From contig NZ_AAWS01000019.1 of the NCBI RefSeq assembly GCF_000169175.1, positions 1 through 64,000 on the forward strand: 64,000 nt of DNA. The letters run 5' to 3'. Both the position numbers and the translations under genes were made by a program. Below, piece after piece: positions 19,464 through 24,997 of the stretch; the first letter of the stretch is position 1; every line of letters begins with the position of its first letter. This DNA comes from Microscilla marina ATCC 23134. GTDB taxonomy: Bacteria > Bacteroidota > Bacteroidia > Cytophagales > Microscillaceae. The notes under the pieces were generated by a model that was not told the DNA's origin, did no database searches, and worked only from the letters and a program-made list of their open reading frames with translations.

Positions 19464-20369
19464 ATGCCTGAGTTGAATTTTAAAAAAATATTTACAAGAA
19501 AAAGAGTGCTATGGTTATCTCTTTTATTGTTGTTACTGGCTTTTGCAGGTGTAGCCCTTACATTTCAAACCCCTCAGATGGTGAAAATTGGTAAAACAGA
19601 AGTAAAGCGTCTGGAAGGCAAAATTATGTATGTAGAGGCAGAAGTTGTCATTCATAACGCCAACTTTTTTCCCATTCATATCCAAAGCTTCAAAAACAAT
19701 ATATTTATCAATAACGCACAGGCAGCAGTAGCCCACAGAAAAGAAAAAATAACTCTGAAGGCGCAAGCAAACACTACTGTAAAGCTTCAGGTAGAGCTAG
19801 ACATCAAAGCACTTGCTGAGATTCACCCTAAACTTAAGCAGCAAAAGATATGTGCTATAGACATGAAGGGAAAATATAAGCTCAATGCTTTGGTAACCAC
19901 CCTTAGTTTTAATGGAAACAATCATCAAGAAGTAGACTTAAGTAAAGAAGGAGATCAAATTGCCAATTTTACTATTGGTAAAGACGGGCTAAAAGTGAAA
20001 AGACTTAAGACAGCGTCTTCTAACAAAGGAATGAACATTTCGCTGGACATAGGTTTGCAAAACAAGTACCCTTTTGACTATAAAATTAATAGGTTAGATG
20101 TAAACATTACCCCACCTGATAATGAGGCAAAGTTAGGGCATTGGAAACTATCGGAAGGGGTGGTGATTCATGCACGTACTACCGAGTACCTTCCAGTAAA
20201 ATTTTACATTCCCAGTAGCAAGTTAATCGCAGCATTGTCAATTATGTATACTAAAAAAGTACAGGCAATAGGTTCTTGTCAAGTGGTGGTTGCTGACGAA
20301 GTCTTCAATATTCCCATCAAACAATCTATTCCCTTGCCTGCACACCAACTCGTAGGAAGTCAGTTCTAA
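19464..20369 (+). CDS. LEA-2-like (water-stress WHy domain) anchored protein
   Basis: 301 residues with an N-terminal signal anchor (about 12-33; basic residues, then a Leu-rich helix). Two similar beta-sandwich segments follow. In the first (about 55-155), KIMYVEAEVVIHNANFFPIHIQ shows the 'N-fFP' strand typical of LEA_2/WHy domains; the second (about 170-290) has MNISLDIGLQNKYPFDYKI. Such domains occur in periplasmic or envelope proteins and in stress proteins. A structural or protective role in the periplasm is a guess. It has its own promoter at 19299-19331, and rlmB is convergent 12 bases downstream. Confidence 0.65.
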   Translation: MPELNFKKIFTRKRVLWLSLLLLLLAFAGVALTFQTPQMVKIGKTEVKRLEGKIMYVEAEVVIHNANFFPIHIQSFKNNIFINNAQAAVAHRKEKITLKAQANTTVKLQVELDIKALAEIHPKLKQQKICAIDMKGKYKLNALVTTLSFNGNNHQEVDLSKEGDQIANFTIGKDGLKVKRLKTASSNKGMNISLDIGLQNKYPFDYKINRLDVNITPPDNEAKLGHWKLSEGVVIHARTTEYLPVKFYIPSSKLIAALSIMYTKKVQAIGSCQVVVADEVFNIPIKQSIPLPAHQLVGSQF

Positions 20370-20381
20370 AAAAAAATAAAC

Positions 20382-21122
20382 TTACAAACTTCTCTGCCTT
20401 ACAGCTTCGTATACAATCACTGCCGTGGCTACCGATACATTCAACGACCCAATTTCTCCCTGTAAAGGTATTTTAGCCAAATGGTCTGCCTTGCGTATCA
20501 ATGCCTGGGAAATTCCATCTTCTTCAGAACCCATCACTATAGCCGTAGGCACCGTATAGTCTGGCGCATAAATAGTCTCACTGGTTTTTTCTGTACAAGC
20601 TACTATCTGTAAGCCGCTTTCTTGCAAAAACTCAATGGTTTTTTCCAGGTTAGCCTCCCGGCATACTGGCAAATAGTTGAGTGCACCAGAAGATGTCTTC
20701 ATTGCATCACTGCTTACTTGAGCTGACCCTCTGGAAGGAATCACGATGGCATGTATACCAGCGCATTCTGCTGTACGGGCTATAGCCCCAAAATTGCGCA
20801 CATCAGTCAGGCGATCCAATATCAAAACTAAAGGAGTTTTACCCTCCTCGTAAAGTTGAGGAATAATATTACTCAAAGGTTGGTAGTGCACCGCCGAAAT
20901 GAAAGCAATAATGCCTTGGTGATTTTTACGGGTAATGCGATTTAGTTTATCTAATGGTACCTTAGCTACCGGCACCTCTCTTTTTTTTGCTTCTTCTAAA
21001 ATATAAGCTACTTTGGGCGAATTTCTGCCCAGTTCACGTTGAATAAACAACTTATCAATAGGTTTGCCGGCGTTAATAGTTTCTGTTACCGACTGTACTC
21101 CAAACACAAAATCTGCTGCCAC
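20382..21122 (-). CDS. rlmB: SPOUT 23S rRNA 2'-O-ribose methyltransferase (RlmB/TrmH family)
   Basis: 246 residues. The N-terminal substrate-binding domain (DFVFGVQSVTETINAGKPIDKLFIQ) is followed by the trefoil-knot SpoU methyltransferase with motif 1 LDRLTDVRNFGAIARTAEC, motif 2 IVMGSEEDGIS and motif 3 IPLQGEIGSLNVSVATAV. This is the architecture of RlmB, which methylates the 2'-O of G2251 in the 23S rRNA P loop. The start is GTG, 21 bases after the nuoB stop, so it is probably co-transcribed with nuoB. Exact target specificity (RlmB versus another TrmH) cannot be read from sequence alone. Confidence 0.88.
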   Translation of the reverse strand: MAADFVFGVQSVTETINAGKPIDKLFIQRELGRNSPKVAYILEEAKKREVPVAKVPLDKLNRITRKNHQGIIAFISAVHYQPLSNIIPQLYEEGKTPLVLILDRLTDVRNFGAIARTAECAGIHAIVIPSRGSAQVSSDAMKTSSGALNYLPVCREANLEKTIEFLQESGLQIVACTEKTSETIYAPDYTVPTAIVMGSEEDGISQALIRKADHLAKIPLQGEIGSLNVSVATAVIVYEAVRQRSL

Positions 21123-21143
21123 AATAATTAAAATTTATATAGA

Positions 21144-21668
21144 TTAACTTTCCTGCATCTTTGCCATTAGCTTTTCCAAAGCCTGGGGTGCGCGCAAACG
21201 CTCATTTCTTACCTTTTCTTGAAGTTTCATAAAACCCCCGATCAATGCCTCTGGACGAGGAGGGCAACCTGGCACGTATACATCTACGGGTATAATACGA
21301 TCTACCCCTTTTACTACATGGTAGCCATGCTCCCAGTAAGGCCCCCCACAGTTAGAACAAGACCCCATTGAAATAACATAGCGGGGTTCTGCCATTTGTT
21401 CGTACAAACGCTTAATTCTATCTGCCATTTTGAAAGTAACCGTACCTGCCACAATCATTACATCAGATTGGCGAGGCGAAGCCCTGGGAAATACTCCAAA
21501 ACGATCAAGGTCGTAGCCTGCAGCAAAAGTGCTCATCATTTCAATAGCACAACAAGCCAAGCCAAAGCCCATAGGCCATAATGATGAAAGGCGTGCCCAG
21601 TTAATCAGGTCTTCAGCTTTGGTCAGAATAATATTATCTTGTTCAAACTGTTGGTCTAATAGCCCCAT
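21144..21668 (-). CDS. nuoB: NADH-quinone oxidoreductase subunit B
   Basis: NuoB carries iron-sulphur cluster N2, the last electron carrier before quinone in complex I. The ATG at 21668 ([12 protein letters not shown]) gives 174 residues, the normal size; the longer ORF would need a TTG start. Cluster ligands are visible: the paired Cys in [11 protein letters not shown], the Cys region [16 protein letters not shown] and [11 protein letters not shown]. Notably no other nuo gene is beside it: a SiaC-like gene lies upstream and rlmB downstream, so the subunit is encoded away from the rest of complex I. A TACTTTTG promoter core (21743-21750, minus strand) lies 75 bases upstream. Confidence 0.95.
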   Translation of the reverse strand: MGLLDQQFEQDNIILTKAEDLINWARLSSLWPMGFGLACCAIEMMSTFAAGYDLDRFGVFPRASPRQSDVMIVAGTVTFKMADRIKRLYEQMAEPRYVISMGSCSNCGGPYWEHGYHVVKGVDRIIPVDVYVPGCPPRPEALIGGFMKLQEKVRNERLRAPQALEKLMAKMQES

Positions 21669-21742
21669 AAGAATAGTGTAGTATTGGTAAGTATAATCCA
21701 AAAGTTATAGACAAATTGGCTTTGAACCAATATAAAAGAAGA

Positions 21743-21750
21743 CAAAAGTA
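21743..21750 (-). promoter_or_regulatory. Probable nuoB-rlmB promoter core
   Basis: TACTTTTG on the minus strand fits the Bacteroidota -7 consensus TAnnTTTG and stands 75 bases upstream of the nuoB ATG. No good -33 TTG is seen at the expected distance, so the assignment is tentative. Confidence 0.35.
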
Positions 21751-21798
21751 GGAAAAGTTTGGGAGTAGCGGCTGCTTTTTGAGTTTAAACCCTATAGA

Positions 21799-22209
21799 TT
21801 AATAAGAAATCAGGTTCATTTTTAAATTGGTAGCGTGTATATAGTCTTCTGCCTCTTCCAGAATCTCCTCGTCATCTTCAGGGTAATACCAATTAACTGT
21901 AACCACCCCTCCTGCTTGTTCATATTGTTTAAGTGCTTCTATCAACAGTAAGATTTGCTTAGATGATGCTGTACTAAAATAAATAAACTTAAAGTTAAAT
22001 TCCAGAGGGCGTCCTGTTTTAGCGTAATTTCTTATCCACTGTACCAAAGGTAAATAAAAGTCACGGTCGTTTTGATGATGTGACTCCCCACTAATTTTAC
22101 AAATGCCAGTTTGACCATTAAAGTTAACACTTGGGGTAATATCAAACTTCTTACTGCCTTTGATAATGATATTTGGTGGGGTAAGCTCTGGGTTTGGTTG
22201 GTTTGACAT
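21799..22209 (-). CDS. SiaC-like (DUF1987) regulatory phosphoprotein
   Basis: 136 residues from the ATG giving MSNQPNPELTPPN. The body matches DUF1987/SiaC by eye: ISGESHHQNDRDFYLPLVQWI, LEFNFKFIYFSTASSKQILL, VVTVNWYYPEDDEEILEEAEDY. SiaC in Pseudomonas is phosphorylated by the kinase SiaB and dephosphorylated by the SpoIIE-type phosphatase SiaA, and its unphosphorylated form activates a diguanylate cyclase. The phosphorylatable Thr/Ser segment corresponds to FSTASSK here. No siaB or siaD neighbour is present, but three SpoIIE-type phosphatase genes occur elsewhere in this window. That functional link is inference only. Confidence 0.8.
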   Translation of the reverse strand: MSNQPNPELTPPNIIIKGSKKFDITPSVNFNGQTGICKISGESHHQNDRDFYLPLVQWIRNYAKTGRPLEFNFKFIYFSTASSKQILLLIEALKQYEQAGGVVTVNWYYPEDDEEILEEAEDYIHATNLKMNLISY

Positions 22210-22660
22210 ACTCAGGCAATGTTTTATGGTTAAAATTTGGACAAGTAAGTACCTAGACAAAATTAAATATATCTAATGAGTAGGTGTAACAGTCATATTA
22301 TGAGCGAGTTACCCTTACTTGTAGCTTATATAATTACTTGCTGCTACTTAGTGCTATATAACCCGCTAAATTAACAGCTATTGACCAAAAATATATAAAA
22401 AAACAGTCTTTTATTGAAGTATTTTTCAGGGGACGTTGTTAGCTGTAAGTCAAACGCAACACAACAAAGTTAAAGCAGCAACACTAATATGTAGGTATAA
22501 ATTGTATTTATTTTATATGAGGTAAATATTGTTTTATTGAAAGTATTTGCAAAACTCAAAACTTTTCCTTTCCTTTGTCGTATCAATGCTTAAGTAAGCT
22601 TTTTTAATTATTTATACTTATATATAGTTTGAATATTATTTAAAATAAAAAATTACATAA
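22210..22660. other. AT-rich intergenic region
   Basis: About 450 bases between the siaC-like gene and the tRNA-array promoter. A minus-strand TAATTTTG (around 22258-22265) may belong to the siaC-like gene. Otherwise it is AT-rich with no ORF, repeat or hairpin that I can support. Confidence 0.4.
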
Positions 22661-22664
22661 AAAC

Positions 22665-22695
22665 TTGTATTAATAAAAACACGTTATTACCTTTG
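22665..22695 (+). promoter_or_regulatory. Promoter of the tRNA-array leader
   Basis: TTG at 22665-22667, 20 bases, then TACCTTTG at 22688-22695. This is an excellent match to the Bacteroidota sigma-A consensus (TTG-N19/20-TAnnTTTG). Transcription would start near 22702. Confidence 0.75.
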
Positions 22696-22701
22696 TATCA
22701 T

Positions 22702-22930
22702 AATGTTACTTCAAAATAAACATATCACCCCCAAAACGATTAACCCCTGGAATCGGAAGCACATAATAAAGCGCTGGAGATTCTGTGAGGCTAATGAGGT
22801 GAATATGTTTGTACCCCAAAGTCTGAAACCTGATCAAAATAGGTATAAAGACTGACTACCCAAGAAAACAACAAACAATTATATATCTCAAAAGCCTCAC
22901 AGATTCATCTGAAACTGTAAGGCTTTTTTT
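22702..22930 (+). ncRNA. Leader RNA with alternative pairing and terminator (putative attenuator)
   Basis: A roughly 230-base untranslated stretch lies between a strong promoter and a rho-independent terminator. TCTGTGAGGCT (22782-22792) is perfectly complementary over 11 bases to AGCCTCACAGA (22893-22903). The same AGCCTCACAG is also the 5' arm of the terminator hairpin, pairing with CTGTAAGGCT (22915-22924, one mismatch) before a seven-T run. The two pairings exclude each other, as in attenuators and riboswitches. The tRNA-Ile begins 34 bases after the T run. No known riboswitch class was recognised. A stand-alone small RNA ending here is the alternative. Confidence 0.5.
22893..22930 (+). 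terminator. Rho-independent terminator upstream of tRNA-Ile
   Basis: Stem AGCCTCACAG / CTGTAAGGCT with one mismatch, 12-base loop, T7. It precedes rather than follows the tRNA group. Confidence 0.8.
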
Positions 22931-22963
22931 ATGTTAAATTTTGAGTAGTGTAAAACAGTATAT

Positions 22964-23037
22964 GTGCTCTTAGCCAAGTTGGTCAAGGCGCTTGCCTGAT
23001 ACGCAGGAGATCGGGGGTTCAAATCCCTCAGAGCACA
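22964..23037 (+). tRNA. tRNA-Ile (GAT)
   Basis: Acceptor GTGCTCT/AGAGCAC, D-stem GCC/GGC, anticodon stem CTTGC/GCAGG with loop CTGATAC (anticodon GAT), T-arm with loop TTCAAAT. All stems pair. The 3' CCA is not encoded. It lies outside any rRNA operon, the usual home of tRNA-Ile-GAT. Confidence 0.9.
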
Positions 23038-23042
23038 CTAAA

Positions 23043-23115
23043 GCACCCGTAGTTCAACGGCTTAGAATAACTGACTTGTAATCAGTGGATCAAGGTTCGA
23101 TTCCTTGTGGGTGCT
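23043..23115 (+). tRNA. tRNA-Thr (TGT)
   Basis: Acceptor GCACCCG/TGGGTGC, anticodon stem ACTGA/TCAGT with loop CTTGTAA (anticodon TGT), T-arm CAAGG/CCTTG with loop TTCGATT. It starts five bases after the preceding tRNA. Confidence 0.9.
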
Positions 23116-23282
23116 CTAAACACTTTAATGCTAAATATCTGATAAGTAAATAATGATGCCAATAAGACACATATCAAATACACCTAAACACCGTCGGAAT
23201 CCTATTTGGATAAAACCCCCGAAAGCGGCAAGGCTATTACTATGACTATAGTAAAACGATGATGAGAATACCCATCTTTTAA
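23116..23282 (+). promoter_or_regulatory. Second leader-like segment inside the tRNA array
   Basis: Between tRNA-Thr and the CAT tRNA, CAAGGCT (23229-23235) is complementary to AGCCTTG (23283-23289), which is at the same time the 5' side of the following terminator (CCTTGT/ACAAGG). This repeats the architecture of the first leader (upstream arm, shared arm, terminator arm), with shorter pairing. No internal promoter core is evident. Confidence 0.35.
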
Positions 23283-23315
23283 AGCCTTGTCTCATAATGA
23301 AACAAGGTTTTTTTT
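23283..23315 (+). terminator. Rho-independent terminator upstream of the CAT tRNA
   Basis: CCTTGT (23285-23290) pairs with ACAAGG (23302-23307), extended inward by TCA/TGA across one mismatch, followed by eight T. Confidence 0.8.
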
Positions 23316-23346
23316 ATGTGCGATTGACTAAATAATGATCAAACCA

Positions 23347-23420
23347 GTGCCCTTAGCTTAACTGGTCAAAGCACCTTGCTCATACCAAGGAGATTGAAGG
23401 TTCGAGTCCTTCAGGGCACA
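23347..23420 (+). tRNA. tRNA with CAT anticodon (Ile2 or elongator Met)
   Basis: Acceptor GTGCCCT/AGGGCAC, anticodon stem CCTTG/CAAGG, loop CTCATAC (anticodon CAT), T-arm with TTCGAGT. Its body resembles the tRNA-Ile-GAT at 22964 (same TTAGC...GGTCAA D-arm pattern), which favours the lysidine-modified Ile2 identity over Met, but this is not certain. It is not an initiator: the three G-C pairs of the initiator anticodon stem are absent. Confidence 0.85.
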
Positions 23421-23432
23421 CTAAACAAATAC

Positions 23433-23510
23433 TCGGATAGTGGAAGAGTGGTCATCTTCGCTGGTCTTGGACTCCAGAGGACGTAGGTTCGAATCCTGCC
23501 TATCCGACCA
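23433..23510 (+). tRNA. tRNA-Pro (TGG), copy 1
   Basis: Acceptor TCGGATA/TATCCGA with encoded CCA, D-stem GAAG/CTTC, anticodon arm CTGGT-CTTGGAC-TCCAG (anticodon TGG, one T-T mismatch next to the loop), normal T-arm. The encoded CCA, also present in copy 2 and the Trp tRNA, contrasts with the other array members. Confidence 0.8.
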
Positions 23511-23546
23511 TTGAAAACGATTAGTAATTAAGTGATTAAACTATAT

Positions 23547-23624
23547 TCGGATAGTAGAGGAGAGGTTTATCTCGCTAGTTTTGGGTACTAGAGCACGCAA
23601 GTTCGAATCTTGCCTATCCGACCA
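23547..23624 (+). tRNA. tRNA-Pro (TGG), copy 2
   Basis: Same acceptor TCGGATA/TATCCGA plus CCA as copy 1; anticodon arm CTAGT-TTTGGGT-ACTAG is perfectly paired with anticodon TGG. The two proline tRNAs are evidently tandem duplicates that have diverged in the D and anticodon arms. Confidence 0.85.
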
Positions 23625-23634
23625 TTATACAAAT

Positions 23635-23709
23635 GCTGACTGAGGTGGAATTGGTTGCCACACCTGTTTGTGAAGCAGGAGAATCGGGTTCGAGTCCCGG
23701 CAGACAGCC
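23635..23709 (+). tRNA. tRNA-His (GTG)
   Basis: Acceptor GCTGACT/AGACAGC with one A-A mismatch, D-stem GGTGG/CCAC, anticodon arm CCTGT-TTGTGAA-GCAGG (anticodon GTG), T-arm CGGG/CCCG with loop TTCGAGT. The position after the acceptor is C, as expected for histidine tRNA, where C73 faces an added G-1. Confidence 0.8.
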
Positions 23710-23866
23710 CATATTGCGTCATAGGAAGCAAAGATTCAAGCTGGAGGTTCTTCTTTAAGAAGAGCTTCTGGTAACGAATCGAGTGATTAATTACCTGAAA
23801 ACTATTGGTTTTCTATAAAACAGAGGTTGGCTTACAACTTGTTGCTCGTCACTCTCAATTAAATAT
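23710..23866 (+). pseudogene. Spacer with a truncated tRNA 5' end
   Basis: TTGCGTCATAG (about 23714-23724) copies the first eleven bases of the Arg tRNA units at 23867 and 24046 but is not followed by a tRNA. A small hairpin (CTTCTTTAAGAAG) lies nearby. It is probably debris of a decayed array member. Confidence 0.35.
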
Positions 23867-23939
23867 TGCGTCATAGTTCAACGGAAGAGAATACCTGGTT
23901 TCGACCCAGATGATGAAGGTTCGACTCCTTCTGACGCAA
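23867..23939 (+). tRNA. tRNA-Arg (TCG)
   Basis: Acceptor TGCGTCA/TGACGCA, D-arm TAGTTC...GAAT, anticodon loop TTTCGAC (anticodon TCG) on a stem with one C-A mismatch at its outer pair, T-arm GAAGG/CCTTC with loop TTCGACT. First member of a duplicated tRNA pair (see repeat at 23867-24210). Confidence 0.8.
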
Positions 23940-23959
23940 CTACTTGTTAAACAGTATAT

Positions 23960-24032
23960 TGCGCTGTAGTTTAATGGATTAGAATATTTGGTTTCTACCC
24001 AAATGGTGAAGGTTCGACTCCTTCCAGCGTAA
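23960..24032 (+). tRNA. tRNA-Arg (TCT)
   Basis: Acceptor TGCGCTG/CAGCGTA, anticodon stem TTTGG/CCAAA with loop TTTCTAC (anticodon TCT), T-arm GAAGG/CCTTC. D-arm AT-rich (GTTT/GAAT region). Confidence 0.85.
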
Positions 24033-24045
24033 CTATTATTTACAT

Positions 24046-24118
24046 TGCGTCATAGTTCAATGGAATAGAATGCTTGGCTACGAACCAGGGGATGAAGGTT
24101 CGACTCCTTCTGACGCAA
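24046..24118 (+). tRNA. tRNA-Arg (ACG)
   Basis: Acceptor TGCGTCA/TGACGCA, anticodon stem CTTGG/CCAGG with loop CTACGAA (anticodon ACG, normally deaminated to ICG), T-arm as in the neighbours. Duplicate of the TCG tRNA at 23867. Confidence 0.85.
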
Positions 24119-24138
24119 CTAACTGTTTAACAGTATTT

Positions 24139-24210
24139 TGCACTGTAGTTTAATAGGTAGAACACCCGGTTTATATCCGGACGATGAAGGTTCGACTCCT
24201 TCCAGTGTGC
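24139..24210 (+). tRNA. tRNA with TAT anticodon (tRNA-Ile-UAU by anticodon)
   Basis: Acceptor TGCACTG/CAGTGTG (two G-T pairs at the end), anticodon CCGG/CCGG with loop TTTATAT (anticodon TAT), T-arm GAAGG/CCTTC. By sequence it is the duplicate of the Arg-TCT tRNA at 23960. A TAT anticodon is rare in bacteria, which normally read AUA with a lysidine-modified CAT tRNA. Identity (Ile charging, retained Arg charging, or inactive) cannot be told from sequence. Confidence 0.65.
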
Positions 24211-24432
24211 TATTATTTGGTTTTAACAAAGCAGGTTTATCTTGCTGATAAAGAACTTATATATTGATTTTTGTTATATAAATTACAATGTAAGTTTTAA
24301 GGTTTATTTTTGTAAAATATTTGTGATATGATAGATGAAAATAAAGTAAAATATAATAAATGGTGGAAATACCACCTTGATTGATGAAGAAATTTATTGT
24401 ACTATTTTTATATATTGTAAATATTGTATAAG
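24211..24432. other. AT-rich spacer within the tRNA array
   Basis: Contains TATTTTTG (24304-24311), which fits the promoter core but has no TTG at the right distance, and a small hairpin GGTGG-AAATA-CCACC. No ORF or tRNA is seen. Confidence 0.35.
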
Positions 24433-24463
24433 CCTCTTTGTCTCTTCAAAGAGGTTTTTTTTT
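24433..24463 (+). terminator. Rho-independent terminator upstream of tRNA-Lys
   Basis: CCTCTTTG (24433-24440) pairs with CAAAGAGG (24447-24454), followed by nine T. The tRNA-Lys begins 17 bases later: the third case in this array of a terminator directly before a tRNA group. Confidence 0.85.
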
Positions 24464-24480
24464 GCCAAAAATTAAAATTC

Positions 24481-24553
24481 GTTCGTAGCTCAATTGGTAG
24501 AGTTCCCGGCTTTTAACCGGAAGGTTGTGGGTTCGATTCCCACCGGACGAACA
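24481..24553 (+). tRNA. tRNA-Lys (TTT)
   Basis: Acceptor GTTCGTA/GACGAAC (one mismatch), canonical D-arm GCTC...GAG, anticodon loop CTTTTAA (anticodon TTT) on CCGG/CCGG, T-arm GTGGG/CCCAC with loop TTCGATT. Confidence 0.8.
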
Positions 24554-24710
24554 AAAAGAGTGTCGTAGATAAGTGTTACTTCGATTCCACATCGCCGAGT
24601 CGGGGGTTCGAGTCCCTCCTCTCCTGCAAAATGTATGGCTCAATAGGAGAGTAGCTCAGTAGGTAGAGCAGGTAAAATGTCACTTGTCGTTAGTTACCTC
24701 TTTTTTATTC
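24554..24710 (+). pseudogene. tRNA halves in reversed order
   Basis: A tRNA 3' part (T-arm GGGGG-TTCGAGT-CCCTC, acceptor CTCTCCT at 24619-24625, then GCA) is followed 19 bases later by a tRNA 5' part (acceptor AGGAGAG at 24645-24651, then a canonical D-arm TAGCTCAGTAGGTAGAGCA). The acceptor strands are exactly complementary, but the order is 3' half before 5' half. No normal anticodon arm joins either piece. These are probably remnants of two related tRNAs after deletion; a permuted tRNA gene is the more exotic alternative. Confidence 0.45.
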
Positions 24711-24784
24711 ACGGATATAGTTTAATGGTAAAATAATGGTCTCCAAAACCTTTGATGAGGGTTCGACTCCTTCTATCCGTGCCA
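24711..24784 (+). tRNA. tRNA-Trp (CCA)
   Basis: Acceptor ACGGATA/TATCCGT, discriminator G, encoded CCA, anticodon arm ATGGT-CTCCAAA-ACC (anticodon CCA), T-loop TTCGACT. The D-stem is AT-rich (GTTT/AAAT). It is the last tRNA of the array. Confidence 0.85.
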
Positions 24785-24837
24785 AATTTTGGTAAGGGCT
24801 CTTATTCTGTTGTTACCTGTCATTAGCAGGGTGGTAC

Positions 24838-24871
24838 AAAAAAAGCCTCATTACTTATGAGTAATGAGGCT
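24838..24871 (-). terminator. Rho-independent terminator of mtaB
   Basis: Twelve-base perfect stem AGCCTCATTACT / AGTAATGAGGCT (24844-24855, 24860-24871) with seven A on its left, so a T tract on the minus strand. It is 127 bases beyond the mtaB stop and also shields the gene from the converging tRNA transcript. Confidence 0.85.
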
Positions 24872-24997
24872 ATGTTTTGAAACCATCTTGTCTTTGGGAA
24901 TGTTAATGATTTTGATCAGGGGCAGGATATGTTGCGGGTAGTTTCATTAAAAGTCAGAAAGTAGTTCCAGACAACCAGTACTCCAGAAACTAAAACT

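Larger units (their letters stand above)
23867..24210 (+). repeat. Tandem duplication of a two-tRNA unit
   Basis: Unit 1 is tRNA TGCGTCA (TCG) - spacer with TTAAACAGTAT - tRNA TGCGCTG (TCT). Unit 2 is tRNA TGCGTCA (ACG) - spacer with TTTAACAGTAT - tRNA TGCACTG (TAT). The spacers and T-arms match between units while anticodons differ, so the pair was duplicated as a block and the anticodons then changed. Confidence 0.75.

Noticed and set aside
21669-21701. N-terminal extension of nuoB (and similar TTG/GTG extensions at 10262, 22260, 42900 and 27159)
   Set aside because: These need non-ATG starts and add residues not found in the families. Downstream ATG codons give normal lengths or proper signal peptides.
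22702-22930. 6S RNA, SRP RNA or tmRNA in the leader region
   Set aside because: Length is compatible with 6S RNA, but the long closing helix with central bubble is not evident, and none of the conserved SRP or tmRNA sequences is present.
24446-24643. Minus-strand ORF of 65 codons (…RRGGTRTPDSAMW…)
   Set aside because: It is the translation of the tRNA-Lys gene and a tRNA fragment on the wrong strand, a well-known annotation artefact.
24828-24871. T-box-like sequence AGGGTGGTAC followed by a hairpin
   Set aside because: It resembles the T-box antiterminator bulge, but the hairpin has its T tract on the minus strand and ends mtaB. No stem I or specifier loop is seen and no gene is controlled on the plus strand.
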